A DNA stretch of 64,000 bases from Rhodocyclaceae bacterium (GTDB lineage: Bacteria; Pseudomonadota; Gammaproteobacteria; Burkholderiales; Rhodocyclaceae). The notes beneath the pieces were generated by a model that was not told where the DNA came from, ran no database searches, and saw nothing but the letters and a program-made list of their open reading frames with translations. Numbering within the stretch: position 1 is the first letter of the stretch; each line of letters opens with the position of its first letter. Made by a program: the position numbers and the translations under genes. Location: contig JAOADW010000012.1 of the NCBI GenBank assembly GCA_026417115.1, positions 1-64,000 on the forward strand, given 5' to 3'. Positions 28,399 through 36,545 of this stretch are shown here, in pieces.

Positions 28399-28564
28399 CG
28401 GCGGCGATCTCGCGCGCCTCGTCTTCGAGCATCACGGGGATGTCGTCGCGAATCGGATAGGCCAGGCGGCACGCCTTACATACGAGCTCTTGCGCCTGCC
28501 GGCGATAGTCAAGCGGCCCCTTGCACAGCGGGCAGACGAGGATTTCCAGAAGGCGTGGGTCCAT
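28388..28564 (-). CDS. Trm112-family zinc-binding protein
   Basis: 58 aa from the ATG at 28564 ([20 protein letters not shown]). Two Cys pairs (CPLC and CKAC) make a small zinc site, followed by [17 protein letters not shown], the YcaR/Trm112 signature. In bacteria the function is unclear; eukaryotic Trm112 activates methyltransferases. It lies between lpxK and kdsB and overlaps both (56 and 11 bases), so its expression is tied to lipid A core synthesis. Confidence 0.92.
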   Translation of the reverse strand: MDPRLLEILVCPLCKGPLDYRRQAQELVCKACRLAYPIRDDIPVMLEDEAREIAADEL

Positions 28565-29525
28565 CGATTTTCTCCAACACAAAGGACGCGAGATCTGGGG
28601 CGATCTCGGCGCATACGGGAAGCACCCAGATCGGCGTGCTCACAAGGCCCTGACATTTTATTGCGTCCTTTTCAGTCATCAACAGCGCATCGGCAGGCAC
28701 CGTAAGGTCAGACGCCTCGAAGCGATGATGATCAGGAAAGGCGTAGGCGGAAAACTCAAGCCCCAATGTGCGGAGATGATCGAAAAAGCGCTGTGGCTCT
28801 GCGATGCCTGCGATCGCGGCAAGACGCTTCGGCGCCAGTTCGCTTGCCTGCGCCGTCTGCCCAGGCGCATCGAGGCGATAAAAGCGCTCGCCCATGAGCC
28901 GCATCGTGAAGACAGGCGCCCGCAGAGGCGGCAGGGGCGGACAATCATGGCACACCACCGCATCCACCCGATCGAGCCGACGCAGAGGCTCGCGCAAAGG
29001 ACCGGCAGGCAAAAGCCAACCATTGAAAAAGCCGCGCCGGTCGATCACGCATATTTCGACATCGCGTTGCAGCCGATAATGCTGCAATCCGTCGTCGCAG
29101 AGTATGAGATCGCACTCGGGATGCTTGGCCAACAAAGCCTTTGCCGCCTGTGCGCGGTCGTTGCCCACGAAGACCGGTCGCCCTGTACGCCGATAGATCA
29201 AGAGCGGCTCGTCGCCCACTTCGTCTGCCGTCGTCTGGTCGCTGACGGCCAAGACCCCTTTCGTCATGCGGCCATAACCGCGGCTGACGACGCCGGGGCG
29301 CCGCCCCAGCCTTTCCAGGCGCTCGGCAAGCCAGATCACCAAAGGCGTCTTACCCGCTCCGCCCGCGACGAGATTGCCGACGACGACCACGGGCACCGGC
29401 ACGCGGATGCTCCTCTGAAAGCCATGGCGATAGGCCAAGCGCCGTAGGGCCGTGAGCAGATAGAACACGAGGCTGACTGGCACGAGAAGCCAGGCGCGAA
29501 AACCTCGTCCTTGCCAGTGCCGCAT
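28509..29525 (-). CDS. lpxK: tetraacyldisaccharide 4'-kinase
   Basis: 338 aa from the ATG at 29525; a TTG one codon upstream is possible. It phosphorylates the lipid A disaccharide at the inner membrane. An N-terminal hydrophobic helix ([19 protein letters not shown]) is followed by the P-loop [19 protein letters not shown] near residue 53 and [15 protein letters not shown] near 145. The order exbB-exbD-lpxK-trm112-kdsB is the same as in many betaproteobacteria and suggests co-expression. Confidence 0.95.
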   Translation of the reverse strand: MRHWQGRGFRAWLLVPVSLVFYLLTALRRLAYRHGFQRSIRVPVPVVVVGNLVAGGAGKTPLVIWLAERLERLGRRPGVVSRGYGRMTKGVLAVSDQTTADEVGDEPLLIYRRTGRPVFVGNDRAQAAKALLAKHPECDLILCDDGLQHYRLQRDVEICVIDRRGFFNGWLLPAGPLREPLRRLDRVDAVVCHDCPPLPPLRAPVFTMRLMGERFYRLDAPGQTAQASELAPKRLAAIAGIAEPQRFFDHLRTLGLEFSAYAFPDHHRFEASDLTVPADALLMTEKDAIKCQGLVSTPIWVLPVCAEIAPDLASFVLEKIDGPTPSGNPRLPAVQGAA

Positions 29526-29642
29526 CAAGGCGATAAAGACCGCGCCATTGCCTGTGCAACGTGCGCATGACAGGCTTCCGGCATGGCCTGAAGATCGAAA
29601 AGGGGGTGACCTTCCTCGGTGGGACGCGCTGTCTTCACCACG

Positions 29643-30059
29643 TCAGGAAGGGGGCTGCTGAGTCGCGAAAGAAATGTGCAGGAGGCCGACGGCGCGAGCC
29701 GCCTGCATGACATCGACGACGCTTTGATGCGTCGCTTTGGCGTCGGCGTTGATGACGACGATCGGCTTGTCGGCGCCGCGCATGGCGCTCTGCAGCGCCT
29801 CTCGCAGCGCCTCGAGACCGCCCGTCACGGGCTTGTGGCCGACGAAGACCTGCCCGCTTGCGGTCACGACCACATCGATCTCGTTCGCCTTTTCCGGCTG
29901 CCCTTGGGTTTCGGCGGTCGGCAAATTGACCTCGAGTCCGGAAAATTTCGAATAAGTCGTCGTGACCATCAAAAAGATCAAGATCACGAGCAACACATCG
30001 ATCATCGGAATCAAATTGATCTCCGGCTCCTCGCGCATGCGGCCACGCTGGAAGTTCAT
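29643..30059 (-). CDS. exbD: ExbD/TolR-family biopolymer transport protein
   Basis: 138 aa with one N-terminal membrane helix (INLIPMIDVLLVILIFLMVTTT, broken here as INLIPMIDVLLVILIF) and a periplasmic domain (GQVFVGHKPVTGGLEALREAL). The Asp in PMIDVLLV is the proton-path residue of the family. With the upstream ExbB-like protein it forms the energy-coupling channel for a TonB or Tol system. Its ATG overlaps the exbB stop by 4 bases. No tonB is adjacent. Confidence 0.93.
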   Translation of the reverse strand: MNFQRGRMREEPEINLIPMIDVLLVILIFLMVTTTYSKFSGLEVNLPTAETQGQPEKANEIDVVVTASGQVFVGHKPVTGGLEALREALQSAMRGADKPIVVINADAKATHQSVVDVMQAARAVGLLHISFATQQPPS

Positions 30060-30664
30060 GACTGCCGCTCTCCATGGATGACTTCGATGAGTTTCAGGGC
30101 CTGCTGCTCCATTTCGATCACGCAGCTATCGACGAAGGCGCGGAAATGGCGATAGGCGATCATCGCCGGTATCGCGATCAAGAGGCCAAAGCCTGTGTTG
30201 TAGAGCGCAATGGAAATGCCATGCGCGAGTTGCTGGGGATTGTTGCCGGCCGCCGTCGCCGAACCAAAGATCTCGATCATGCCGACGATGGTGCCAAAGA
30301 GGCCCAACAAGGGGCTGACGGTGGCGATGGTGCCCAAGGTCGTCAGGAATCGTTCGAGCTCATGCGCGACCGCGCGTCCTGCTTCCTCGATCGCTTCCTT
30401 CATGATCTCGCGGCTGGCGCGATCGTTTTTGAGTCCGGCGGCAAGCACGCGGCCAAGCGGAGAATCTTCCTCGAGGCGCGCAATCAACTCGCGGTGAGCG
30501 CCATTCCGACGATATTCCGTCAGGGCGCGCGCAAGCAAATCGGGAGGCGTGATTTTGCTGCGCCGCAATGAATAAGCCCGCTCGATGATCAACGCCACCG
30601 CAATCACGGACGCCAGCAATAAAAACCAAATCGGCCAACCAGCCGCCTCTACGATGGCAAACAC
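30056..30664 (-). CDS. exbB: MotA/TolQ/ExbB proton channel family protein
   Basis: 202 aa from a GTG at 30664 with ribosome binding site AAGGAGC; this start gives the conserved opening FAIVEAAGWPIWFLLLASVI, whereas longer in-frame forms add unconserved sequence. Three membrane helices are seen: near residues 10-30, then around GTIATVSPLLGLFGTIVGM and the last near GFGLLIAIPAMIAYRHF. It forms the proton-driven motor with ExbD. First gene of the exbBD-lpxK-trm112-kdsB run. Confidence 0.93.
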   Translation of the reverse strand: MFAIVEAAGWPIWFLLLASVIAVALIIERAYSLRRSKITPPDLLARALTEYRRNGAHRELIARLEEDSPLGRVLAAGLKNDRASREIMKEAIEEAGRAVAHELERFLTTLGTIATVSPLLGLFGTIVGMIEIFGSATAAGNNPQQLAHGISIALYNTGFGLLIAIPAMIAYRHFRAFVDSCVIEMEQQALKLIEVIHGERQS

Positions 30665-30806
30665 GTCTGCTCCTTCACTAGTGATCCGCACGAACTTTAC
30701 TACGCCAAGAGAATTTCGGCCAAGCAAGAAATTGCCCGCCTTTTCCCGCGCTGCTCGCACTTTGTGTCCGACCTCATGAGGGCGCGGTCTCAATAGAATT
30801 AGGCCT

Positions 30807-32135
30807 ATGGATTGCGCGCCAAGATATGCTGTCGTCGTGGCAGAATGGCTTGCTCACCTCATGGGCGACGCCCAAGCGTCGCCCATCAAACGCGAGCGTT
30901 GCGCGCATGGATTGGATCTCCCGTCCGCGCTCGCGGCGCTCGCGGCAGAAGCCTTGGCGCGCGCGAAGACGCTGCGCATCGTCACGGATGGGGATGATCT
31001 CCTGCCGGAAATCTCGCAGGCGCTCGACTGGCGGTTGCGTCCTTTGTGCCTGATCTTGCCTGGAGAAGACTTCGCGGCGAGAGTCACGCTGCGGGCAACC
31101 CTGGCGCTTGTCGAAAGTCGCAGTCTGCGCGCGGGCATGGAAACCGTCGGGCCTGCTTGGGAAAATTGGCGCCGACACATCGCATGCGCCCCCGAGCGCT
31201 GGCATGCCGCATTGGAATGGAAAAGCCGTGCGCGTTTGCTCGAGCCGCCGCCCCAAGAGACGGTTGCGCTCTTTCCGATTCAAATCGGCTCGATGACTGC
31301 TTTCCCCAATGCCCCCCCTCTCGACTGGGTGGTAACCCTCGACGGCAATGAGGCTCCTTGGTTTGCGTCTCACGCCCGCGTCATCAATCTCTTGCCGCCG
31401 ACAACTCACGAGAGGCGCTGGGTTTCGCCGATTGGCAGCGCACAGGCGCTCGAGTTCGAGCTCGCAAGCCAGCAGCTGGCAGAGATGGAACTCGAGCTCG
31501 CGAGCGCAGAAAGCGAACTTTCTGCATTCGCGCAGCGTTATCAGGCATTGATCGCGCCGCGTCAGCGGCTGCTCGAGCGCCTGCGCGTCCAAAGACGGGC
31601 GGAAGCGCAAACGGAAAGGGCGCAAACCCCAGGCTGCGAAAATGGGCAAAAAGGGAACGACGCTTTTTTTCGAGAGCCCCCTTCCCTTTCGCCCCTTGCT
31701 TCCTCGGAATCCAGCCTCGCGCTGAAAAAGCGCTTTCGCATGATCGCCCAGAAAATCCATCCTGATCGCGCGCGCAGCGATGCCGAGCGCGCCTGGCGCA
31801 CGAATCTCATGGCAGAAGCAAACCGCGCCTATCGCCATGGCGATGCACATGCTTTGGAAGCCGTCTTCGATCGGTTCTTACGAGGCTATGGCGAGCACGC
31901 AGAATCTTCCTTGCGTGGAGAGCGTTATTCGCTCACCCAGCGACTTGCCGCCGTGCGGCGCCGCCTGCGAGAAATCGAACGCAAGCTCGATCGCATCTAT
32001 GGCTCGAAGCTCTATGAGCTCTTGGTTGCGGCGCGCCAGGCCGCACGGGCGGGACGCGATCTCCTAGCTGAAATCGCATCCCGCCTCGATGCCGAGATCG
32101 CCCTCCTCCGACGCAGCGGAACGTCTGCCTCATAG
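30807..32135 (+). CDS. protein with C-terminal J-domain-like module, function unknown
   Basis: 442 aa. The N-terminal half has no recognised domain. A long charged helical stretch (residues about 210-265, rich in Glu, Ala, Arg, Leu and suggestive of coiled coil) precedes LKKRFRMIAQKIHPDRARSD, which carries the HPD tripeptide and basic helix II of J domains, then MAEANRAYRHGDAHALEAV. A second coiled-coil-like region ends the protein. It could be a co-chaperone that recruits DnaK to a specific client. Client and role are unknown. Divergent from exbB and convergent with the metallo-hydrolase gene. Confidence 0.78.
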   Translation: MDCAPRYAVVVAEWLAHLMGDAQASPIKRERCAHGLDLPSALAALAAEALARAKTLRIVTDGDDLLPEISQALDWRLRPLCLILPGEDFAARVTLRATLALVESRSLRAGMETVGPAWENWRRHIACAPERWHAALEWKSRARLLEPPPQETVALFPIQIGSMTAFPNAPPLDWVVTLDGNEAPWFASHARVINLLPPTTHERRWVSPIGSAQALEFELASQQLAEMELELASAESELSAFAQRYQALIAPRQRLLERLRVQRRAEAQTERAQTPGCENGQKGNDAFFREPPSLSPLASSESSLALKKRFRMIAQKIHPDRARSDAERAWRTNLMAEANRAYRHGDAHALEAVFDRFLRGYGEHAESSLRGERYSLTQRLAAVRRRLREIERKLDRIYGSKLYELLVAARQAARAGRDLLAEIASRLDAEIALLRRSGTSAS

Positions 32136-33017
32136 CACGATCTCCAGTCCTTCCCAAGCGAGGGAGGCTTCGATCGAGACGTGCGGATGCCGCGCCTTTG
32201 CCTCGGCAAAGACGCGTTCGAGTTCGTCGTCGCTGCGGGTCGGTTCGTGATGAGTGAGCACCAAGCGGCGCGCGCCGACCCTGTGCGCCAACTCGAACGC
32301 GCCATCGAACGTGCCGTGCCCCCAGCCGATACGGCGTGCATATTCTTCACGCGTGTAGGCGGCATCGCAGATCAAGAGATCGACGTCCCGAATGGCGTCC
32401 TCGAAGGCGCGCACACATGCGTCGATGTGCACCTGGAACTCGGCATAAGCGGCTTCTTCGGGAGCATAGATGTTGCGCCAGGGCTCGTGGTCGCCGGTGA
32501 AGAAGACGCGTTTCCCTTCGGCTTCCAAGCGATAGCCGAAATTCGTGACGGGATGATTCATCAAAACGGGAACGACAGTCAGCCCGCCGACGACGATCTT
32601 CTCGCCGACAGCCAAGGTCCGATACTCGAGCCCCGCTTTGAGCTCCGCTTCCCGGATCGGGAAAAAACTATACTGCAACTGCACCTCCATCACTTGCTCG
32701 ATGCCGCGCGCATTGACGATATCATAAGGCCCATGGATGCGGACTTTGTTCCCAGGCACATATAGAGGGACGAAGAAAGGCAGCCCCTGAATGTGATCCC
32801 AATGCGTATGGGTAATGAATACATGCGCGGTCAGCGGCATTTCCGGCAATAGCCTTTGCGCCAAAGGGAAGATGCCGGTGCCCGCATCCAGGATTGCGAG
32901 TTCGCCCGCGGGGCCGCGCACTTCGATGCAGGTGGTATTTCCGCCATAGCGCACGGTCTTCTGGCCTGGAGAAGGAATCGAGCCCCGCACGCCCCAGAAG
33001 CGAATCTTCATCGTCAT
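32130..33017 (-). CDS. metallo-beta-lactamase-fold hydrolase (PhnP/RNase Z-like)
   Basis: 295 aa, beginning MTMKIRFWGVRGSIPSPG, a start seen in many bacterial MBL-fold phosphodiesterases. The metal motif is THTHWDHIQGLPFF near residue 75; further ligands fall in TGDHEPW near 180, LLICDAAYTREEY near 230 and VLTHHEPTRSDDELER near 265. The reaction is probably phosphodiester hydrolysis; the substrate is not evident. Its start overlaps the stop of the HDOD gene by 4 bases, so the two are co-translated. The pairing with HDOD suggests signalling, but this is inference. Confidence 0.85.
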   Translation of the reverse strand: MTMKIRFWGVRGSIPSPGQKTVRYGGNTTCIEVRGPAGELAILDAGTGIFPLAQRLLPEMPLTAHVFITHTHWDHIQGLPFFVPLYVPGNKVRIHGPYDIVNARGIEQVMEVQLQYSFFPIREAELKAGLEYRTLAVGEKIVVGGLTVVPVLMNHPVTNFGYRLEAEGKRVFFTGDHEPWRNIYAPEEAAYAEFQVHIDACVRAFEDAIRDVDLLICDAAYTREEYARRIGWGHGTFDGAFELAHRVGARRLVLTHHEPTRSDDELERVFAEAKARHPHVSIEASLAWEGLEIVL

Positions 33018-33880
33018 GTCCCTTCCTTCCCAAGCTGCACGAAGCGCAGCGCTTCTTCATAGATCCCTGTGAGATCGCCAAGCGCGCCCAGTAAAGCGTC
33101 GAGACTCTGCCCGAAGCGCGGCGCGAGCCCCGCCGCTTCTTCTTGCCGCCACGGATTCCCTGCGTCTCCATAGCCTCGCTGCCGGCAGACCAAATCAGCC
33201 GCGCGCAAGCAATCCAACAAAGGAGAAACGGCGCCTGGATCATGGTGATCGCGTATGCAAGCAACCAGAGACTCGCCGAATTTCCACTTCTGCGCCAACA
33301 AGGCGCCGACATAAGCATGATCGACGCCGATCGTCTCGCGCTCGGCCATAAAAAGCGGTATTTTCTCCGCTTTAGCGAGCGCCAACGCCTTTTCGAAAGC
33401 CTCCTCCATCGAGCGCACGAAGACCACCTTGCCGAAGTCGTGCAAGAGGCCAGCAAGGTAGGCGTCGGAAGCATCCGCCTCGTTGCGCGCGTATCTCTCG
33501 CAAAGCAAGCGCGCCGACAGGGCCACGGACAGCGAATGCGCAAGGTATTGCTGGATGTCGAAAACAGGCGAGGCCTTGCGAGGCAGGATGCCGATCATGG
33601 CAAAAGACAAGGCGAGGTTTTTGATGGTATTGATGCCCAAATACACAACCGATTGCGTGATCGAATGGATTTTTTGCGGCAACCCATAATAGGCCGAATT
33701 GATCACGCGCAGGATCTTCATCGTCATCACGGGATCCTTTTCGATCACGCCGACGAGATCTTTCGGAAGACAATTGGCGTCCCGCGTCAACTCGAGAATG
33801 CGCTGTACGCTCTCAGGGAAGGCCGGCATACGCTCGACGGCGAGCGTCAGACGTTGTTCGAGGGCGGCAGAAATGTGCAT
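33014..33880 (-). CDS. HDOD-domain signalling protein
   Basis: 288 aa. The HDOD domain covers about residues 20-220, with MPAFPESVQRILELTRD, VINSAYYGLPQKIHSITQSV (20 residues shown) and HDFGKVVFVRSMEEAF plus DHAYVGALLAQKW and DHHDPG. It lacks the full HD-GYP active site, as is normal for HDOD proteins, which act as regulators of behaviour and second-messenger signalling rather than enzymes. It precedes the MBL-fold gene with a 4-base overlap. Upstream is a hairpin that probably ends the dioxygenase transcript. Confidence 0.9.
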   Translation of the reverse strand: MHISAALEQRLTLAVERMPAFPESVQRILELTRDANCLPKDLVGVIEKDPVMTMKILRVINSAYYGLPQKIHSITQSVVYLGINTIKNLALSFAMIGILPRKASPVFDIQQYLAHSLSVALSARLLCERYARNEADASDAYLAGLLHDFGKVVFVRSMEEAFEKALALAKAEKIPLFMAERETIGVDHAYVGALLAQKWKFGESLVACIRDHHDPGAVSPLLDCLRAADLVCRQRGYGDAGNPWRQEEAAGLAPRFGQSLDALLGALGDLTGIYEEALRFVQLGKEGT

Positions 33881-33980
33881 GGTCGGCCAGCGCGGGCATA
33901 AGCGTCAATATTCGATTTTATTCCCGTCTCTGGGCAATCTCCGGCGATGGGAGCGCCTTGGGCGCACCCGGCAGTAAAAC

Positions 33981-34008
33981 GCCCCGCGCTTTATGCCCAG
34001 CGCAGGGC
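33981..34008 (-). terminator. probable terminator of the dsr-divergent five-gene cluster
   Basis: A 10-bp stem with one mismatch (GCCCCGCGCT against AGCGCAGGGC) and an 8-base loop. Leftward it is followed by GTTTTAC. It lies about 12 bases past the dioxygenase stop and so separates that cluster from the HDOD gene. Confidence 0.55.
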
Positions 34009-34019
34009 GGTATGCTCCC

Positions 34020-34904
34020 TCAGGAACAGGAGATCCGCTCGTAATAGCGGGCGCGATAGAGCAAGCGGCGGCGATGGGCGGCTTCGGTGAAACCACTGCG
34101 GTCGTGCAAGACGTTATGACAGACAAGCCCCATGCCCGGCTCCAGACGGCCGCGCAAGGTCCATGGCGTCGGCCGCGCGAGCAGCCTTTCGAGCGCATGG
34201 CGCGCCGCTTGCGTCGCCCCATCCTCGCGCCAAAGCACGCTGATGGTGCGTGCCGTATAGCGCATGTGCAAGCTTCCATCGTCATTGAGCGAAAAAACCG
34301 GGCCTGGCTGGGCAGGCCGCGCAACGCCTTCGTCGTCAGTGCGCGCGGGTATCGTCAGCGCGTCTGGCCGCGATAAGGCCTCGATGTAGGCGGGATCTTC
34401 ATCGCGCAACAGGATGTAGGCGATCTCATGATCGAGCAATTGGTTTTCACCGCCGCTGACCGCGCTTTGCACGCAATGTAAGAGCAAGCTGCGAATCGTG
34501 CGCTCGGGCGTGTTGTAGTAGCCGTCGGTATGCCATTTGATCGGCTTGTCGGTGTAAGGAATGAAATCGCGCCGCTCGCTACGCGCCTCGGCCCCCAGCA
34601 CCGACAGCGGAGAAATTCCATCATCATCAGTCAGCCAGTGCCCATCGAGCGTCGTAAGCCCCAGCTGCTCGCCGAGACGACGCACGATGGCTTTATCGGG
34701 GTCCGTCCCCGTTTTCCCGACATAGAGGGCCATGTTGCAGCGGGCGATGGTCGACTGCAAACGGCGGCGCTCAGAAGGCGTCAAAGCGCGTGGGTCATTG
34801 AGTTCGACGACGATGTCCTCGATCCGACGCGGCGCAGTATCGAGCTTTTCCTCGCGCCAGCGGCGATAGGCATCGTGATCGCGCAAATCGAAAGGCCCCG
34901 GCAT
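34020..34904 (-). CDS. TauD/TfdA-family Fe(II)/2-oxoglutarate-type dioxygenase
   Basis: 294 aa from the ATG at 34904 (MPGPFDLRDHDAYRRWRE), with GGGGAG upstream and only 2 bases from the previous stop; longer in-frame starts would overlap that gene heavily. The metal facial triad is suggested by WHTDGYYN (HxD) near residue 160 and the distal His in CHNVLHDRSGF near 270; RRRLLYRARYYER supplies the Arg expected to bind 2-oxoglutarate. Family members hydroxylate small molecules such as taurine; the substrate here is unknown. Last gene of the cluster divergent from dsrA, so a sulfur-linked substrate is an attractive guess but unproven. Confidence 0.83.
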   Translation of the reverse strand: MPGPFDLRDHDAYRRWREEKLDTAPRRIEDIVVELNDPRALTPSERRRLQSTIARCNMALYVGKTGTDPDKAIVRRLGEQLGLTTLDGHWLTDDDGISPLSVLGAEARSERRDFIPYTDKPIKWHTDGYYNTPERTIRSLLLHCVQSAVSGGENQLLDHEIAYILLRDEDPAYIEALSRPDALTIPARTDDEGVARPAQPGPVFSLNDDGSLHMRYTARTISVLWREDGATQAARHALERLLARPTPWTLRGRLEPGMGLVCHNVLHDRSGFTEAAHRRRLLYRARYYERISCS

Positions 34905-34906
34905 GC

Positions 34907-35521
34907 TCACTCCCCGGCGACCCCTTCGCGCCGGCCTCGATTTTTTTCGCGCTCGGGATGCAGCAAGGCCAGTAGCGATTTTTCTACCGCCTTGATCGCT
35001 TCGGGCGCCTCGATTTCCATGATTTGATCCAGCACCCACAGCCAGTCCTTTTCCGGCAGGACCTCGCGTATGCAGCTCGCAAAATACCGCTTGAAAGCGA
35101 AGTCGGGGCCATCGGCGCCATAGTCGAATTCGGCATAATCGGCTGCACGTCGATTGTAGAGATCGACGAAACGTCGCGTCAGCAGGGCTGCATCGGCCGC
35201 GCCCGCCTCATCAAGCAAGAGGTAGCGATTTTCCCCGACCATTTCCGAAAGGCGCCGAACCAGCGCAGAGATCAAGGCTGCCCGCTCTTCGTCGGACAAT
35301 TCCCGATATGCCAGGCGATCGGCGACAACGGCAAGAAAGACGAGAAATTCGCAGACGAAGTCATAAAAAGGCCGTCCTGGCGCAATATCGTAATCGGCCC
35401 GCCGCATGCGGTTGATCGCGTCCACCGCCAGTTTCCAAGCCAGAAGCGCGATCACGCTGGCAATCGCGGCCGGCGAACGCTTGCCTGCCGTATGAAAGCG
35501 AGTATGGACGCGGACGGCCAT
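34907..35521 (-). CDS. 204-aa protein of unknown function in dsr-divergent cluster
   Basis: 204 aa, apparently soluble and mostly helical. Visible segments: AAIASVIALLAWKLAVDAINRMRRADYDI, long and amphipathic (shown only as its parts AWKLAVDAINRMRRADYDI), then FYDFVCEFLVFLAVVADRLAY, and an aromatic-rich FDYGADGPDFAFKRYFASCIREV, ending in a basic tail. No catalytic or metal motif is recognised. It starts 24 bases after the DsrC-like gene and ends 2 bases before the dioxygenase gene, so the three are one transcript. Function unknown; the tie to sulfur oxidation is positional only. Confidence 0.72.
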   Translation of the reverse strand: MAVRVHTRFHTAGKRSPAAIASVIALLAWKLAVDAINRMRRADYDIAPGRPFYDFVCEFLVFLAVVADRLAYRELSDEERAALISALVRRLSEMVGENRYLLLDEAGAADAALLTRRFVDLYNRRAADYAEFDYGADGPDFAFKRYFASCIREVLPEKDWLWVLDQIMEIEAPEAIKAVEKSLLALLHPEREKNRGRREGVAGE

Positions 35522-35545
35522 CTCTGTGCCTGCGCTGCTCGGCTC

Positions 35546-35884
35546 TCAATATCCCCCTTTCCCATACGGTTGGGGCAAGCCAGCGATGCGCACGCCTTGT
35601 TTCGCTGCCCCCCCATTGGGAAAGAGATCGAACATCCGCTTGTTGTCGGCCTCAGGCATGATACCGTCTTCTTGCAACCCCTTGATCAAATTACGCAAAT
35701 TGGGCGTGTGCCCATCCTCCTGATATTTCTGGCGCAAGTAATTGATGATTTTCCAATGGTCGTCGGTGAGCTCGATGCCCTCGGCCGCAGCGATCACATG
35801 CACGGCCTCCTCGCTGAAATCGGGCTCGAGCAGATAGCCATACTCGTCGGTTTCCTTTTCCACGCCATTGATCACATAGCCCAT
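35546..35884 (-). CDS. DsrC-like protein lacking both catalytic cysteines (RspA-type)
   Basis: 112 aa from the ATG at 35884, which has an excellent ribosome binding site (AAAAGGAGGATC). It aligns with the true DsrC at 40646 without gaps over the C-terminal half: HWKIINYLRQKYQE parallels [14 protein letters not shown], and AKQGVRIAGLPQPYGKGGY parallels [17 protein letters not shown]. At the two redox positions of DsrC, Cys98 and Cys109, this protein has Val98 and Lys109. It cannot carry sulfur as a trisulfide. Known Cys-less DsrC relatives (RspA) are suspected regulators. Its place divergent from dsrA fits a regulatory or competing-partner role, which is inference. Confidence 0.88.
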   Translation of the reverse strand: MGYVINGVEKETDEYGYLLEPDFSEEAVHVIAAAEGIELTDDHWKIINYLRQKYQEDGHTPNLRNLIKGLQEDGIMPEADNKRMFDLFPNGGAAKQGVRIAGLPQPYGKGGY

Positions 35885-35924
35885 GGAAGATCCTCCTTTT
35901 TTCTTTCGGTTGAGCGATTGAACG

Positions 35925-36545
35925 TCAAGGCTCTGAAACGATCGACCCGGGTTTGTGCGGCACGAAAATGCCGCAGCCGCGATGTCGCTGTTGGCCCAAA
36001 CCATGATGCTGCAGCGCAAGATTCGCGGTCTCGGGTAAATCGTAAAGCATCAGACTGAAACCGGAAATCAAGCCTTCGCCCGTCTGCATGCGCTGCGCAC
36101 GACCACAGATGAATTTTGGGGCAAGCGACAGGCGCGCAAGCTCTTCCGCCAAGGCCTCGAGAAAGGCCTCCTCGCCAACCGGCGAGGGGCTCGGCGCAAA
36201 GAATGTGACGAAACGCGCATACAATACCGGCGCATAGACAAGCGGCTTTGTCTTCGCGGCGCCCAACGTCACCCCGTGTCCGCCGACGACGAATTGACTG
36301 CCTGCCAAAGAGATCACCTCTTCCAGGCGAGCGACGGGCACGCGCAACGTCAAACGGGAGCGGCCGGAAAGATACCAGACTCCTTCGCCCGGGCTCACCC
36401 ACGCAAGTGGATGGACGCCACACCCCTCCTCGTCCATAAGCCATGGCAAGCGCTCGCGCACGGCGAGCCAGAGCGCGTCGGCATAATCGACCGGCACGCT
36501 CTGTCCCCGCAAGGGGAATTGCACATCGATGTTGTGCGCTGTCAT
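35925..36545 (-). CDS. stand-alone Cas6/Cmx6-like protein (type I-MYXAN CRISPR RNA endonuclease family)
   Basis: 206 aa. Its fold pattern fits the Cmx6 branch of Cas6: an N-terminal strand VQFPLRGQSVPVDYADALW, then RLPWL and the GVHPLAW segment, SRLTLRVP near residue 63, and a C-terminal Gly-rich loop HGLGQQRHRGCGIFVPH at 181-197. That loop matches the Cas6 pattern GhGxxxxxGhG exactly (G182, G184, G190, G192). Cas6 proteins cut CRISPR transcripts beside a repeat hairpin. No other cas gene and no CRISPR array occurs in the window. It overlaps the 76-aa gene by 4 bases (ATGA) and precedes the DsrC-like gene by 40 bases. The family call is from memory of the motif; the catalytic residue is not certain. 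Confidence 0.75.
   Translation of the reverse strand: MTAHNIDVQFPLRGQSVPVDYADALWLAVRERLPWLMDEEGCGVHPLAWVSPGEGVWYLSGRSRLTLRVPVARLEEVISLAGSQFVVGGHGVTLGAAKTKPLVYAPVLYARFVTFFAPSPSPVGEEAFLEALAEELARLSLAPKFICGRAQRMQTGEGLISGFSLMLYDLPETANLALQHHGLGQQRHRGCGIFVPHKPGSIVSEP

Noticed and set aside
29529-29642. Small leftward open frame between exbD and lpxK
   Set aside because: About 60 codons with no conserved features, starting inside exbD without a ribosome binding site. Treated as spacer.
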